Origin: Stromatinia cepivora
Lineage: Eukaryota; Ascomycota; Leotiomycetes; Helotiales; Sclerotiniaceae
Length of the DNA: 64,000 nt
Assembly: GCA_014898415.1 (NCBI GenBank)
Contig: RCTD01000005.1
Location: 2,294,001-2,358,000 of the forward strand
Direction: 5' to 3'
A program made the translations under genes and the position numbers. The notes under the pieces were generated by a model. The model did not search any database and had not been told where the DNA came from. It saw only the letters and a program-made list of their open reading frames with translations. Below, one piece after another: positions 25,486 to 35,878 of this stretch (the first letter of the stretch is position 1; every line of letters starts with the position of its first letter).

Positions 25486-26335
25486 CTACCAAATTCCCAA
25501 CCATTTCTTCCCCGAAAATTGTTTCTCATAGACCACCTTCTTCCCCTCTCCCTCTCCCGTCCCCTCTGCGCCCCCCTCGGCTGTTCCGGCGATCTCAGCT
25601 TCCTTCTCATCTCCCAACTTGATACCTGGCCCCATAACCTCTCTATCAGTCTTCGCAGTCCAGCCACCAAACCCTTCATCCTTATCCAATCCATGCTCCT
25701 TTCTATATGCAGCCCTTTTTGCAACATCCTCTACCTTATGCTTTCTCCTTTCCATTGTCTCTGCTGTCACATGCGCAGTATGCAGCTGTAAAACTTCATA
25801 ACATGTCCTTGTGAATGCTATTGGGTGGAGAAATAATTGTTGCCATTCTGGTAACATGTCTCCGAATGGGGAATCGCGTTTAAAGTTTGTTATCCAGACA
25901 CCTCCTGCAAGGGTGGAGAGTGTGCCCTGCGATATTGGGTTAGATGTATGTTTTAAGGAAGAAGAAGAAGAAGGGAAAGGCGCGGGAAAGTACCAATGCG
26001 ATCCATATGTGAATAGATTTGTTGTTGAGAAACCAATGCATAAAAGTTCCTTCTGGTGGCATCATATTGGGATATTTCTTCACACTCTGTCTGGCTATTT
26101 CTTCGGCGCTCAATTGGGGACCTGGATACCGAGGAGGGTCTTTGCGAATACGGGCAGGATGAGAAGGGGGGTTGAATTTGGTGGGCTTCTGAAGAACGAG
26201 GGGTTTGGCAGACTGTTTGGATGCATTATTCTTGGGTTTGGAGGAAGCATTGCGAATGGTCATTTTGGGAGACAGAGACCAGAGGGGAGATCGAAGCGGT
26301 AGGAGAAATCTGGGTATGGAGGTTGTAGGAGGCAT
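25486..26335 (-). CDS. Uncharacterised mitochondrial single-pass membrane protein
   Basis: Exons 26335-25994 and 25926-25486 give 260 aa in frame across a 67-bp intron. I do not recognise a named family. The N-terminus (MPPTTSIPRFLLPLRSPLW..., rich in Arg/Ser/Leu and poor in acids) looks like a mitochondrial presequence. A proline-rich stretch follows, then KYPNMMPPEGTFMHWFLNN. One hydrophobic segment straddles the splice junction (IHIWIAL plus GTLSTLAGGVWITNF). A charged, probably helical region follows (MERRKHKVEDVAKRAAYRKEHG). The tail is low-complexity Gly/Glu. The gene shares a 429-bp divergent promoter with cytochrome c, which supports a mitochondrial role. Gene model confident; function unknown. 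Confidence 0.75.
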
Positions 26336-26764
26336 TGCGAATAGTAGATGGTAATACAACTTTTTTGATTGTGCTTGATAGAGAAAATAGACCCACACTA
26401 ATAAATCAAAAAATGAAGCTTCTCACATATTCACCGCAATACGTCAGAATTCCTCCGAAACATCCCGAACCGCGCCACATGACCTGACCATTTACCTTAT
26501 TCCTATTGGTTAAGGACGTTCGGAAAGTGTGGCTTGCCTATGACCTCGTCAATTTCGGGATCCAAAAAAATTAAGCTACTAGAGATGTCTTATGCGTACA
26601 TACATATTCAAGATTATTTTTCCTTTTCTTTTTTTTATTCTCATATTATTTAAAGACTCCTCCTTACCATTTTCCTCACGACTTTACGATCACCAAACAA
26701 CCTTCGTTCAAGTCATACATAATTGCTTTCAATTCTTTTACATACATCCTCTTAATTAGTTAAA
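26336..26764. promoter_or_regulatory. Divergent promoter, mitochondrial protein / cytochrome c
   Basis: This 429-bp interval separates two start codons facing away from each other. It contains a CCAAT box on the minus strand (ATTGG at 26505-26509). CCAAT is the HAP2/3/5-complex site that activates respiratory genes, including cytochrome c, in fungi. The interval also has T-rich tracts near 26620-26650. The box is seen directly; HAP control is inferred. Confidence 0.45.
26505..26509 (-). promoter_or_regulatory. CCAAT box upstream of cytochrome c
   Basis: CCAAT on the minus strand about 256 bp upstream of the cytochrome c ATG, in the shared promoter. HAP-complex binding to CCAAT is known for fungal respiratory genes; occupancy here is inferred. 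Confidence 0.4.
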
Positions 26765-27786
26765 ATGGGTTTCAAAGCAGGTATGTTTATGTTTATTTTC
26801 CATTTCCCAGCAATCTCCCACTCTCGCGAGATGTGAATCGACAACAGGATTGCCATTGGGAACTGGGAGGTGCGGATTTGGTCTTCGAATTCCGCAACAG
26901 TATTGTCAGTGTGGTGAGGGTACTCGGGTGTCTTTGGTAGAAGGTGTAATTGTCTTGTTGAGATGGAGTGAAGTTTTGTTCTCCATGCCGCCACTTGACA
27001 AGTCAACTCCATCCGCCACTCTTGCCAGGCTTTAAGCACTACCCGCAAGCTTCTACAAACATATAAGAAGTTGGCAGCATCTCCCTACTCTCAAATGGCA
27101 TCGGGTTTCTCTTCAAATTCTGTCGCCACTTTGGTCGACATGCAACTATTACTTTCTCAACAAATGCCTGAAGAACACACACTTACAACTTTCTACTACA
27201 GGAGACGCAAAGAAGGGTGCCAACCTCTTCAAGACCAGATGTGCTCAATGCCACACTCTCGGTGAGGGTGAGGGAAACAAGATCGGCCCCAACCTCCACG
27301 GTCTTTTTGGACGTCAAACCGGTGCCGTCGAGGGCTACTCATATACCGATGCCAACAAGCAAAAGGCTATCACATGGGACGAGAACACACTTGTATGTTT
27401 TTCCACCACGCCAACAATGATTTCACAGTACATGGAGCAATTTCTGACATAAACAATAGTTCGAATATCTCGAGAACCCAAAGAAATACATCCCAGGTAC
27501 CAAGATGGCTTTCGGTGGATTGAAGAAGGACAAGGACAGGAATGATTTGATCCAGTACGTTTTACTGCCCATTATACTCAGATTTTTAAGTCTTTTCTAT
27601 ACCCACTGCTACTATGATGATTTTCTTATTCGTTAAACTTCTTACGTCTACCATGACTATGAGGATAAAACATTATATTCCAATTGTTCCTTCTGAAAGT
27701 TCAGCTTGAATCATTTACATCTTGAGAGATTTCACATAGCAGAAGCTAATCATCACCACAGGCACTTAAAGGAGGAAACCGCATAG
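26765..27786 (+). CDS. CYC1: Cytochrome c
   Basis: Four exons: 26765-26780, 27202-27392, 27460-27554, 27762-27786. They give 108 aa, the usual fungal length. This is the soluble intermembrane-space electron carrier between complex III and complex IV. Key features are [18 protein letters not shown], the haem attachment motif [20 protein letters not shown], and [15 protein letters not shown] with the axial Met ligand of the Met80 type. The C-terminal helix ends LIQHLKEETA. The first intron is long for this genome (421 bp) and sits after only five full codons. The last exon encodes just eight residues. A CCAAT box lies in the shared upstream region, as expected for HAP-controlled respiratory genes. 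Confidence 0.98.
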
Positions 27787-28288
27787 GGGATTTCACGACT
27801 ATTGTATACATAGGATTAGACGCAGCGGCTTGTACTCTAGGTTAGACAAATGTTCTCGGGGTAGAAGGAATTTGGGTCAAGCTTTTTTCGACCAACCAAA
27901 ATACAAAATACAAATAACAATACTCCTCTTCCATACTTCTTCCATCAAGCACGTTTATTTGGATGTGACATGAGTTGCACCTGATTCCATGACTACTACC
28001 ATGACTTCTCCGTACATTTGATTTTATCTGAATTTGCAAATTTCTAGTGCTGTGGGTCAATCAATATTCATGAGACGAAGTTAATGGCCCGCAAATGGTT
28101 TGGCTGCTTGCCAATATTTTCTACGTCTGACCTCACCTTCCAGCGATTCAACCTCCTAGTACAGGGGAGACAAAAACTTGTCATACAATCAACTCCTGTC
28201 TATGATTTCCACCTCAACCAAACTACCATTCCCCTGCTTTCCAACACCATCCCATGTTTTCTTTTCGTGTTCCATTGCCCTAGCCTCC
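27787..28288. other. Intergenic, convergent 3' ends
   Basis: About 500 bp between the convergent cytochrome c and anthranilate synthase genes. It should hold both transcript ends. No gene seen. Confidence 0.6.
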
Positions 28289-29984
28289 CTACCCAGCAGC
28301 AAAATCAATATGAGCCTTCTCCTCTAGTCTCTCAGGTAATGATGATTTATCGCCAGTGATAACCTCAGGTGAGGATTTGAATTGGATATTTGAGTAGAAT
28401 TTCTCGGCGCCGGTTATACATTGCATGTTAGCGCCGAGCTTATTCATGGTTTCCATCCATTCGTCGTAGGGGTCTGAGTCGTGTACTATGCCACCGCCTG
28501 TGAAAGGTGTTAGTTTATGGATGATGAGGGTGAAGGGTTTCATAAGTCGTGTGTGTTATTTGGGGTGGGAGATAGGGCCTAAAGAAAAACATACCAGCTT
28601 GCAAGTAAGCAACTCCATTTTTGACCATCATGGTTCTTAGTGCAATACATGTATCCATCTCTCCTTCAAACTCATTCCCATCAGCATCTGCACTTCCATA
28701 TCCGAAATATCCGACTGCGCCTGCATATACACCTCTCTTCTCCTTTTCCAATTCAGCTATCAATTCCATAGCCTTAACTTTCGGTGCACCGGATACGGTA
28801 CCGGCGGGGAAGATGGAACGGAATGCATCGAAACGAGTTTTGTCTTTCCTTAAGACTCCCGAGACTTGTGAAACCAAATGTTGCACGTGACTGAACTTCT
28901 CAACATCCATTAATCGATCTACGCGAGTGGTTAGGGGATCGCATACACGGTTGATATCATTACGTGCTAGATCAACAAGCATGACGTGTTCAGCGCGGTC
29001 TTTGAGGGAGCTACGTAATTCTTCGGCAAGGGCTTCGTCGATTTGAGGATCGGGGTTGCGTTTAACGGTACCAGCAATGGGATGGGTTATCACGCGGCCA
29101 TCTTCGGTTTTGACAAGGAGTTCGGGGGAAGCTCCTACAATTTGGAAGTCACCGCAATTGACGTAGAAGAGGTACGGTGAGGGATTCACTGTACGGAGGT
29201 GACGGTATATATTGAAGGGGTGGAGAGAAGTTGGTCTGGCGAAGCGTTGTGACGGTACTGCTTGGATAATATCACCGGATTTGACATGGGTTTTGAGTGT
29301 TTTGACGTGCTCCTCATAACCTTCCTTGCCGATATTTGAAGTATATTCGTTGTCCAGCTTTATAAGTGGTTGAGCGGGTAATGGTGTGTCTTGCGATTCG
29401 AGAACGGACACCACCTCATCAATGATCTCCTGTGTTTTCTCGTACTCTACAGGTATTTGAGTGAAGTCTTCCGGAACATGAAGATATGTAATAACTTTGA
29501 TAACTCCAAAAAATCGATCGAACGCGACAATGGTATCAAACAGCATAAAGAGTGACTCGGGCACTTTGAGAACATCTTTCATAGGCCGTGCAGTTTTGGG
29601 CTCGAAATATCGGACACAATCATATCCAACATATCCAATGGCTCCTCCTGTCAAAGGTGGTAATTTTTGTCCCGGAATCCGTGCAACCCTGCATTTAGAC
29701 AACTCTGCCTCGAGCGCCGGCAATGGGTCCACTTCTTCGCCATGACCTTCACCAGTCTTGAGTACCTTTCGAGGCCCAGCTCCTATAAAACTATATCTGC
29801 CAACCTTTTCTGTAGCAGCACTCTCGAATAAAAAGGAATGGTCGGACTTCGAATGCGCCGAGATTTTGAGGTATGCGGCGGAGGGGGTAATGAGGTCGGA
29901 GGATATTTCCTTGTAGATAGCAACTAAATTGGGGGCGTATGAATTTCCTCTAGATTTTGAAAGCACATCTGATATTTCTGCCAA
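28289..29984 (-). CDS. TRP2: Anthranilate synthase component I
   Basis: Exons 29984-28595 and 28497-28289 give 532 aa; the 97-bp intron joins LQAG to GGIVHDSDP. The enzyme makes anthranilate from chorismate, the first committed tryptophan step. It works with the glutamine amidotransferase domain of the multifunctional TRPC-type protein encoded elsewhere. The N-terminal TrpE domain shows SFLFESA, the Ser-rich Trp feedback-site region of the LLES type. The chorismate-binding domain shows [75 protein letters not shown] and GYFGY. All signature stretches are intact. A TGACTC core (GAGTCA at 30036-30041, plus strand) lies about 55 bp upstream of the ATG and resembles a Gcn4/CPC1 general-control half-site. 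Confidence 0.96.
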
Positions 29985-30580
29985 AGAGGGCGAGATGTCC
30001 TAATTGCTTGTGAGCTTGTTTTGTCAATTTTGGAGGAGTCATATTCGAACATACCCCCACCACCATTTTGTATGAGAAAGTAGATTTAAAGGGAAAACTG
30101 AGTACGGGAGGTGTAGGGACTGATGTTAAATAGAAGCAAAGTCTAGAGAGAGTGTAAAAGAATTATTCCAGATAAATAGAAAACAATCCTTTGTGAGTTG
30201 TGTTGCATCGTAGGATCTCAATTTACCATGTATGTAATCTTACTTTTTTGGCAGTAAAGGCGGTGGTACGTGGCAGAACTTTTTACCAAAAAATGCTACT
30301 GCAACTTCGGGGTAGAGGACGGCTATCACGTGGATGCCAGCCCAACCGTGGCAGCCGAGGACGTTTCCACATTTCCCCCCCACTGCTAACGACATAACGA
30401 TACCTATTGAGATCTACCATTGGTTTGTATGAGAATTTGTGCATCTTTTGAACAGCATTTCATAGATTTAAAATCTCATAGTGCATACACGTGAAACTTT
30501 TACAACAAAAATGAAATTCTTGGATGCTTGTTGGGTCATAGCGCCTATAATGACTTCCTGCATGTAATACCGTACCAAAG
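29985..30580. promoter_or_regulatory. Divergent promoter, anthranilate synthase / coiled-coil gene
   Basis: These 596 bp lie between divergent start codons. A GAGTCA (TGACTC on the minus strand) at 30036-30041 matches the core of the amino-acid general-control element TGACTCA except for its last base. Assignment to CPC1/Gcn4 is inference from the target gene. No reading frame is supported. Confidence 0.35.
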
Positions 30581-31539
30581 ATGAATATCCTGGGTTTGCG
30601 TCGCCATTTCACCTCCCCTCTATCGTTTACGAACGTTGATGCTTTGGCAACTTCCCCGTCAAATGCTTCGAATCAGGACTCTCAGGACAACAAGGATGTG
30701 CTACTGCAAAGACTCAATGACCTTGTGGTCAGGTTGTCACATGATGATGCCGAGGATGCTGCCATCACTGCATTACACAAGAAGACGGATGAGATGGAGA
30801 CGCTATTGAGAGTGGAATATTCAATGGATTTGGATCCGAAAATGTCTCACAATAAAGTCAAACCACCGCCGCCGCGAAGGGACTCCAATGATATATTCTG
30901 GGGACGACCACTCAACACCAGACGGGAGAGCTACCTACGACGGTCAAATTCTCCCACACCGGTGTCCCGCAGTACTTCATACAATAGGCCTGTAGTGGTG
31001 GTTTCCAAAGCTGCTGAGATAGCAACATCAGCTGAAGAATTGAATGTGCGACTTGCCAAAGCAGTCGGTGAACTTCAAGCTTCTAGGATAGAAAGCGATG
31101 TAAGTTTACATGCATCAATCAACTTTAAATTTCAAGATACGATCACTCATGTATTCTATGTAGAAGATTCTAGCCTGGCACGTCGCCAAGTTGGACGTAT
31201 GCACGGAAGAAATCGCTAATTTAGAGGAACACATTTCGAATCTGTAGGTGTTGATTCTCGTTTTGTCTTGACCCCTTTCATCCCTCGCATTTCTTGCCTT
31301 TTATTTTCCTTGAGACTAAGCATTTTCTTCATCAACCCAGCCAGGAAGAACTGGAAACCAGTCGATCACTACTCAACCGTACCCAAATCGAAATGCAAAC
31401 TATGGCAGCAAAACACGCAAAAGCTCTGGACGATATCACTTGGAGGGAGGACTGGGATGAACTTAACCAAGATATGGATATGAGAGGTAATAGCAGTATA
31501 GGAGTGTGGGATGACTCTTCCGAGTTCCCTGACGAATAA
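30581..31539 (+). CDS. Uncharacterised coiled-coil protein
   Basis: Exons 30581-31099, 31164-31243 and 31341-31539 join in frame to 265 aa. I recognise no family. The N-terminal part is Ser/Asn/Asp-rich and probably disordered. The middle has PPPPRRDSNDIFWGRPLNTRR and an Arg/Ser-rich SNSPTPVSRSTSYNRP segment that looks like a phosphorylated linker. From about residue 140 to 235 the sequence has heptad-like leucines and many Glu/Lys (SAEELNVRLAKAVGELQASR, then KLDVCTEEIANLEEHISNL and EELETSRSLLNRTQIEMQTM), predicting a coiled coil. It ends in an acidic tail. The well-behaved introns support a real gene. It could be a cytoskeletal or kinetochore accessory protein, but nothing shows this. Confidence 0.65.
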
Positions 31540-32161
31540 AATATCAAGTGGATGAATGTTTTATATCCGATAACCTATCGGATGGGGTGGCAGCTTTGGC
31601 TCTACGTCTGTACACAAATTTTCGCAAAGCATAGGAGTTGGGGAAATATCGATTGCGCATAGAATTCATCAGGTCAGGGGGTATAGTCGGTTGTTTTATC
31701 ATCTCACCCTAACCATCCATTATTTGGGTCAAGTGGTCGCTCTGCAAGCTTGTTTGCAGGCCATAAGTTGCTCTTGGACACGATGGATCAGGGTTTCCAA
31801 AAATCCAGACTGCAGTTCAACAATGAGAAGTTCTAGATTCCTGGATTTGGCTGAAAGATGGAACTAAATTGAAAAAATGGAAATGCTTTGAAATATTGAA
31901 TTTGTTTGAAACAATGAATCCATTCAGATGATCAAATGATTCTTGGAGATTCATAGCTTTTCAAGCCTTGGGAGTTCAAATTTGGTTTACTGTCCCGGGC
32001 TATTACATACTCTGGACAGGATCAAATAGCTACAGTCCTAAGGACGGCAATTCCTTCTTTTTGAGATCAAATCTTTTGAATTCTCTAAAAGGGACGAGTC
32101 CATGTGTATTTGGGGCAGTTTTTGTGTTGTTACCAATTTCAAACCCCATCATACATTACTT
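31540..32161. other. Intergenic, convergent 3' ends
   Basis: About 620 bp between the coiled-coil gene and ERG28, which converge here. I see no gene. Confidence 0.6.
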
Positions 32162-32621
32162 CTAAGTATCAACATAGTACGACCACTCCTTCACCATCCA
32201 ACCCATGCTCACCGTCGCAATAATAAGAGACGGAAGTACCCCCTTGCGTATACTCATAGTTTCAAAAACCAACCACTCGCTAACAAAATGTGCCCAAGCT
32301 ATCCCATACGTCCACAAGGCCATGTTATAAATCTCCCTACTCTCCATATTGTACGCCGCATATGTGCGGAGAATGAAAGACACAAAAGCCCAAGTACCGA
32401 ATAAACGGATACTGAGATCCGTAACTTGAGAGTGCGAAGTTGCACCGGAGTACGTTCGACGCATTTTGCTGGGTGAGGTGTAGCATCCTATGGTGTTAAA
32501 GACGGATGCTGCTGAGGTCTAGGATTGATGAGCTGAATTTTCTTTCTATAGGGTGCAGGTGACTTACGGCTAGAATCCAGTATGGTAAGGCGCCATCGTG
32601 TTTGGGGAGGAGGGAGGACAT
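32162..32621 (-). CDS. ERG28: Ergosterol biosynthesis scaffold protein ERG28
   Basis: Exons 32621-32568 and 32518-32162 give 136 aa, the normal ERG28 length. ERG28 is a small ER membrane protein. In yeast it tethers the C-4 sterol demethylation enzymes ERG25, ERG26 and ERG27 to one another and to ERG6. The start is MSSLLPKHDGALPYWILA. After the intron the family block SVFNTIGCY is followed by LSIRLFGTWAFVSFILRTYAAY (compare yeast FGTWTFISCVIRFY), then WAHFVSEWLVFETMSI and a last hydrophobic segment before WMVKEWSYY. Four hydrophobic stretches fit its polytopic topology. The acceptor at 32519 (CCTAG|ACC) is the only nearby one keeping the frame. An ERG26-like dehydrogenase is divergently transcribed 636 bp away. 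Confidence 0.92.
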
Positions 32622-32796
32622 GTTTTTTATTTGATAAATTTGAGAGTTCAATCTTACTTCAGGACATAGAATTTGGCGAAAAATTGTCCGACGATTCTCA
32701 AAACGTTGTGATGAATGATATAATAAAGAAAGTGAATTTTATCAGTCGAAACAATTGTTATGGTTACGAACTCGCTCCGAATTACAGAACATACGG

Positions 32797-32823
32797 AGTA
32801 CATCGTGCGGCGTACGTTGTACT
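32797..32823. repeat. 27-bp imperfect palindrome in ERG promoter
   Basis: The outer arms are AGTACA and TGTACT, the inner arms CGT-CG and CG-ACG around a central G. Reading inward, pairs 1-6, 8-10 and 12-13 match; pair 7 is T-T and pair 11 is a G-T pair. This is read directly from sequence. It fits a site for a homodimeric transcription factor or a transcribed hairpin. Confidence 0.7.
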
Positions 32824-32836
32824 GGGATCAACATAC

Positions 32837-32844
32837 CGGTACCG
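32837..32844. promoter_or_regulatory. CGGTACCG palindrome in ERG promoter
   Basis: A perfect 8-bp palindrome of CGG and CCG halves with a 2-bp spacer, 13 bp beyond the 27-bp palindrome. CGG-type halves are bound by Zn2Cys6 dimers; the binding factor is unknown. Confidence 0.35.
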
Positions 32845-33257
32845 AACAACATTAGTCTCATCTCATCTCATACTAACAACAGTCGGATGAGATGCGATCC
32901 GTTAAGTGATCATCATACGATTTGGAAATTCTCGGTTCCGGGTGGGAGGAACGAATGGAAAGTGCAGGGCTTGAGGTGATATAACAGTTGGACTGACAGA
33001 AGTCCCGCTTTGATGCTTTATAATACATGCGAGAAGCTCGAAAAAGAAGGTATTTTAAGTATCGAGAGTTAAATGGGAAGGAAAAAGATGCACTAGTCTC
33101 CTTTTTTCCCTGCGTAGTTTGAGGCCCCCGACAATCCGGCTTTCATCTGATTGACTCCCGACGCAATATATCTGCACTACAAGAACGAAGTCCATGAGCC
33201 TTTTTTTTTAAACCCCCCCCCCCAATCTAATCACCAAACCAATCACCCAACCTAACC

Positions 33258-34730
33258 ATGATCACCATATCACCCATAAACACCGTCCTCATCATCGGAG
33301 GCAACGGCGCCCTTGGCCACCGCCTCATCACCGAGCTCCTAAGTCTCCAAACCCCACCACAAAACATCTATGTCTTCGATCTCCGAACGCAGCAAAAGCG
33401 TATCTCTGCAGTTCAATATCATGATGTAGATATATCCAACAGAGAACAAGTGTACTCTGCTCTAGAAGCGTTGAAGCCAGTACCCGAGGTTGTTTTTCAT
33501 ACTGCTTCGCCACCTTTTGGTTTGCTGGACCCGGACCCCTATCTTAGGATTAATGTAGAGGGGACGAGAAATTTGCTCGAGGCTGCAAAGGTATGTTATC
33601 TGGAGGATTTTTGTTAGGGGTTGTGGTGTCAGGTTGTTGGGTGTGTTCAATAGTTTGGACTGGAGATAGATTTTAGATTTCCCGGTATTCGAAGAGCTGT
33701 GAATTCATGAGATTGGCGTGGTCAGTTCATGGATACACTATTTGAGTTGGGTCTATTCGATGAAATAGATTTGAAATCGAATTCTCTCCTTGTCGGAGTG
33801 CAATCCGGACTTTGAAACACTGGGCATGCTAGGAATGCTCGTCGTCTGATGTAGATGGATAGTTTCAGATATATTGTGTTGCATCCGGGAAACAATTCAT
33901 CCAAAAACCGAGCCAGAAAGAAGCAGATATTTGATACAAAGTGCTAATTTGACTAACACTAGAAATTCGGCATCAAAGCCTTCGTTTACACCTCCAGCGC
34001 CCTAGTCATCCACGACGTAGTCAGTGATCTAGTCGAAGCTGACGATACACACCCCTTAGTCTTTCTCCCCCAACAAAAAGAACTCTATTCACACTCTAAA
34101 GCACTCGGCGATGAACTAGTCCTCAAACACAACGATCCTTCCCACGGGTTCCTCACAACCTGTATTCGCCCCTTTGGAATCTTCGGAGAAAATGATCCAG
34201 GTTCCGTAAAATCCTTCGCCGAAAGAGCCGCGGCGGGAAAACTCAAAATCCAAATCGGAGACGGGGAAAATCTCTTCGATTTCACCTACGTGGGGAATGT
34301 CATCGATGCTCATATTCTAGCTGTGCAAATATTATTGCTTCATCTTGAAACTCCTGTTAAAGATGAATCTATGCGTGTTGATGGCCAAGGATTCCTCATC
34401 ACCAATGATGAACATATTCCCTTCTGGGAATTTGCCCGCGCAATTGGTGATGCGGCAGGCCATCCTACTCGAATAGAAGATGTTAAGTCGATACCGAAGA
34501 TTGTTGGGCTTTTTATGGCTATTTTTGCTGAGTGGATGGTGTGGATTTTGTCGTTTGGACGGAAGAAGTTGAGGGTTAATCGAGTGGGTATTGCATACAG
34601 TTGCATGACGAGGACATATCGGATTGATAAGGCGAAGAGGGCTTTGGGATATGGGCCCCGTGCTAGTTTGAAGGAAGGCATCAGGCGTAGCGGAGAATCA
34701 TTTGCGGTTAAGAATCAGAAGAAGGATTGA
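33258..34730 (+). CDS. ERG26: ERG26-like sterol-4-alpha-carboxylate 3-dehydrogenase (3-beta-HSD family)
   Basis: Exons 33258-33590 and 33963-34730 give 366 aa; the intron is long (372 bp) with a GTATGT donor and CTAACACTAG acceptor. It is an extended-SDR, 3-beta-hydroxysteroid dehydrogenase-type enzyme. In yeast, ERG26 oxidises and decarboxylates the C4 carboxylate of sterols in the ER. Visible are the NAD motif GGNGALG at residues 14-20, NVEGTRNLLEAA, the YTSSALVIHD strand, and the catalytic pair Y153/K157 in YSHSK. DAADDT-like and PLVFLPQQKELYSHSK blocks resemble fungal ERG26 closely, as does IRPFGIFGE. A hydrophobic helix near residues 285-305 (IVGLFMAIFAEWMVWIL) suits membrane attachment. 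The neighbouring divergent ERG28, an ERG26 tether, strengthens the call. A paralogous 3-beta-HSD-like reductase remains possible. Confidence 0.8.
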
Positions 34731-35878
34731 TCTGGAGGTTTTGGGTGTGGTGGCTCTTAACCTTAACATGTATTCACCAGTCGATCATGAGTGAAACACT
34801 GGAATGAACTGGTAATGTACAATAACCGTAGAGTAAATAGAATGATAGCTCGATACGAATCCTTACGTCGCGATGTGCTTTGCAATAATCCTGCCTATGA
34901 GATTTCTTTTATGTCCACTGTCAGTCATAGTAGATATATCCATACCACAATTCACCCGACAAAATTTCACTCTTTATCCAACTCTCACTTTAGGTGACAT
35001 TTCATTGCGACCTTTTGGACCCAATATGCCGCTTCAGCAAATCCAGTTACTCCCCGTCAACCTCAGTCAGCATTACCGTTCTTGAGAGCGACGGACCTTT
35101 CTGTAGCGGCAGCTTTCTTGGACATCTCTTCCTCCTTCCGTCACTGCTCCTCTCTCCTCTTCATTCCTTCCCTCAAGAAAACGTAAAAGGCAAAATCAAA
35201 GTCAAAACAAAAAACATACAACAGTGGGGATTCGCTGGTGGTCACCCACCCAACTACTAATCCACCGATCTGAAGCTTGTGTATGGCAGAGCGGACGGGA
35301 TGCCCAATTCTCTTCAGTCTATGGTCGTATGTGCTTGAAACGACATGTTGTGAATATATGTTGAAGTTCAAACAATTGTCGCTTAAGCCTAGCGCCATTC
35401 TCATCCTGCCTGGAGCTTCGTCTCAACTCTCACTTTCATTTTCACTTTCGACTTGACTTTTTCAAACTCCAAAAAAACGTTTTCATCCTTCATCTTACAT
35501 TTGTAATTCAGCTAGAGTTATTCATCTCTTCATACATATCTTCATAACGAGTATATTATCGTTGACCTCAAGTTCCTTTCATCTCTAGCCAATTGTCACT
35601 TGATTCCGACCTGGAGGCACAAATTGTGTTACCTCTTACATCGTGGTTTTCTGTATCGTTTTATGCATTCGAGTTCATTGAGACAGTGAGTGTTTCTCTT
35701 CGAAAATGATGATCATGATATGACAATGGAAAATATGAGACGGTCTAAAGTGTGATTACTGAATTATTGTACCTAGCTTCAGTTTTAACTTCACTCGCGC
35801 AATTTCTCATCTGAAATTCCCTTCCGAACTCCTCTTCACAACTCTCAAACTTCATACCGACTGTAGGATATTGTCAAT
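34731..35878. other. Gene-free interval upstream of DMC1
   Basis: About 1.15 kb with no supported frame. It contains pyrimidine-rich tracts near 35100-35170 and 35400-35480 that resemble a fungal promoter/5' leader. No named element recognised. Confidence 0.5.

Larger units (their letters stand above)
32622..33257. promoter_or_regulatory. Shared divergent promoter ERG28 / ERG26-like
   Basis: This 636-bp interval separates the two start codons. It contains a 27-bp imperfect palindrome at 32797-32823 with 11 of 13 base pairs matching, and 13 bp farther on a perfect CGGTACCG palindrome at 32837-32844 of the CGG/CCG half-site kind bound by Zn2Cys6 dimers. A T9/C11 tract lies close to the ERG26-like ATG (33201-33223). 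Sterol-responsive control would make sense for both genes, but I found no perfect SREBP or Upc2 consensus. Confidence 0.45.

Noticed and set aside
32900..32930. Possible sterol response element (TCGTAT core on minus strand) upstream of the ERG genes
   Set aside because: Only a partial match to the TCGTATA Upc2-type site; too short to support.
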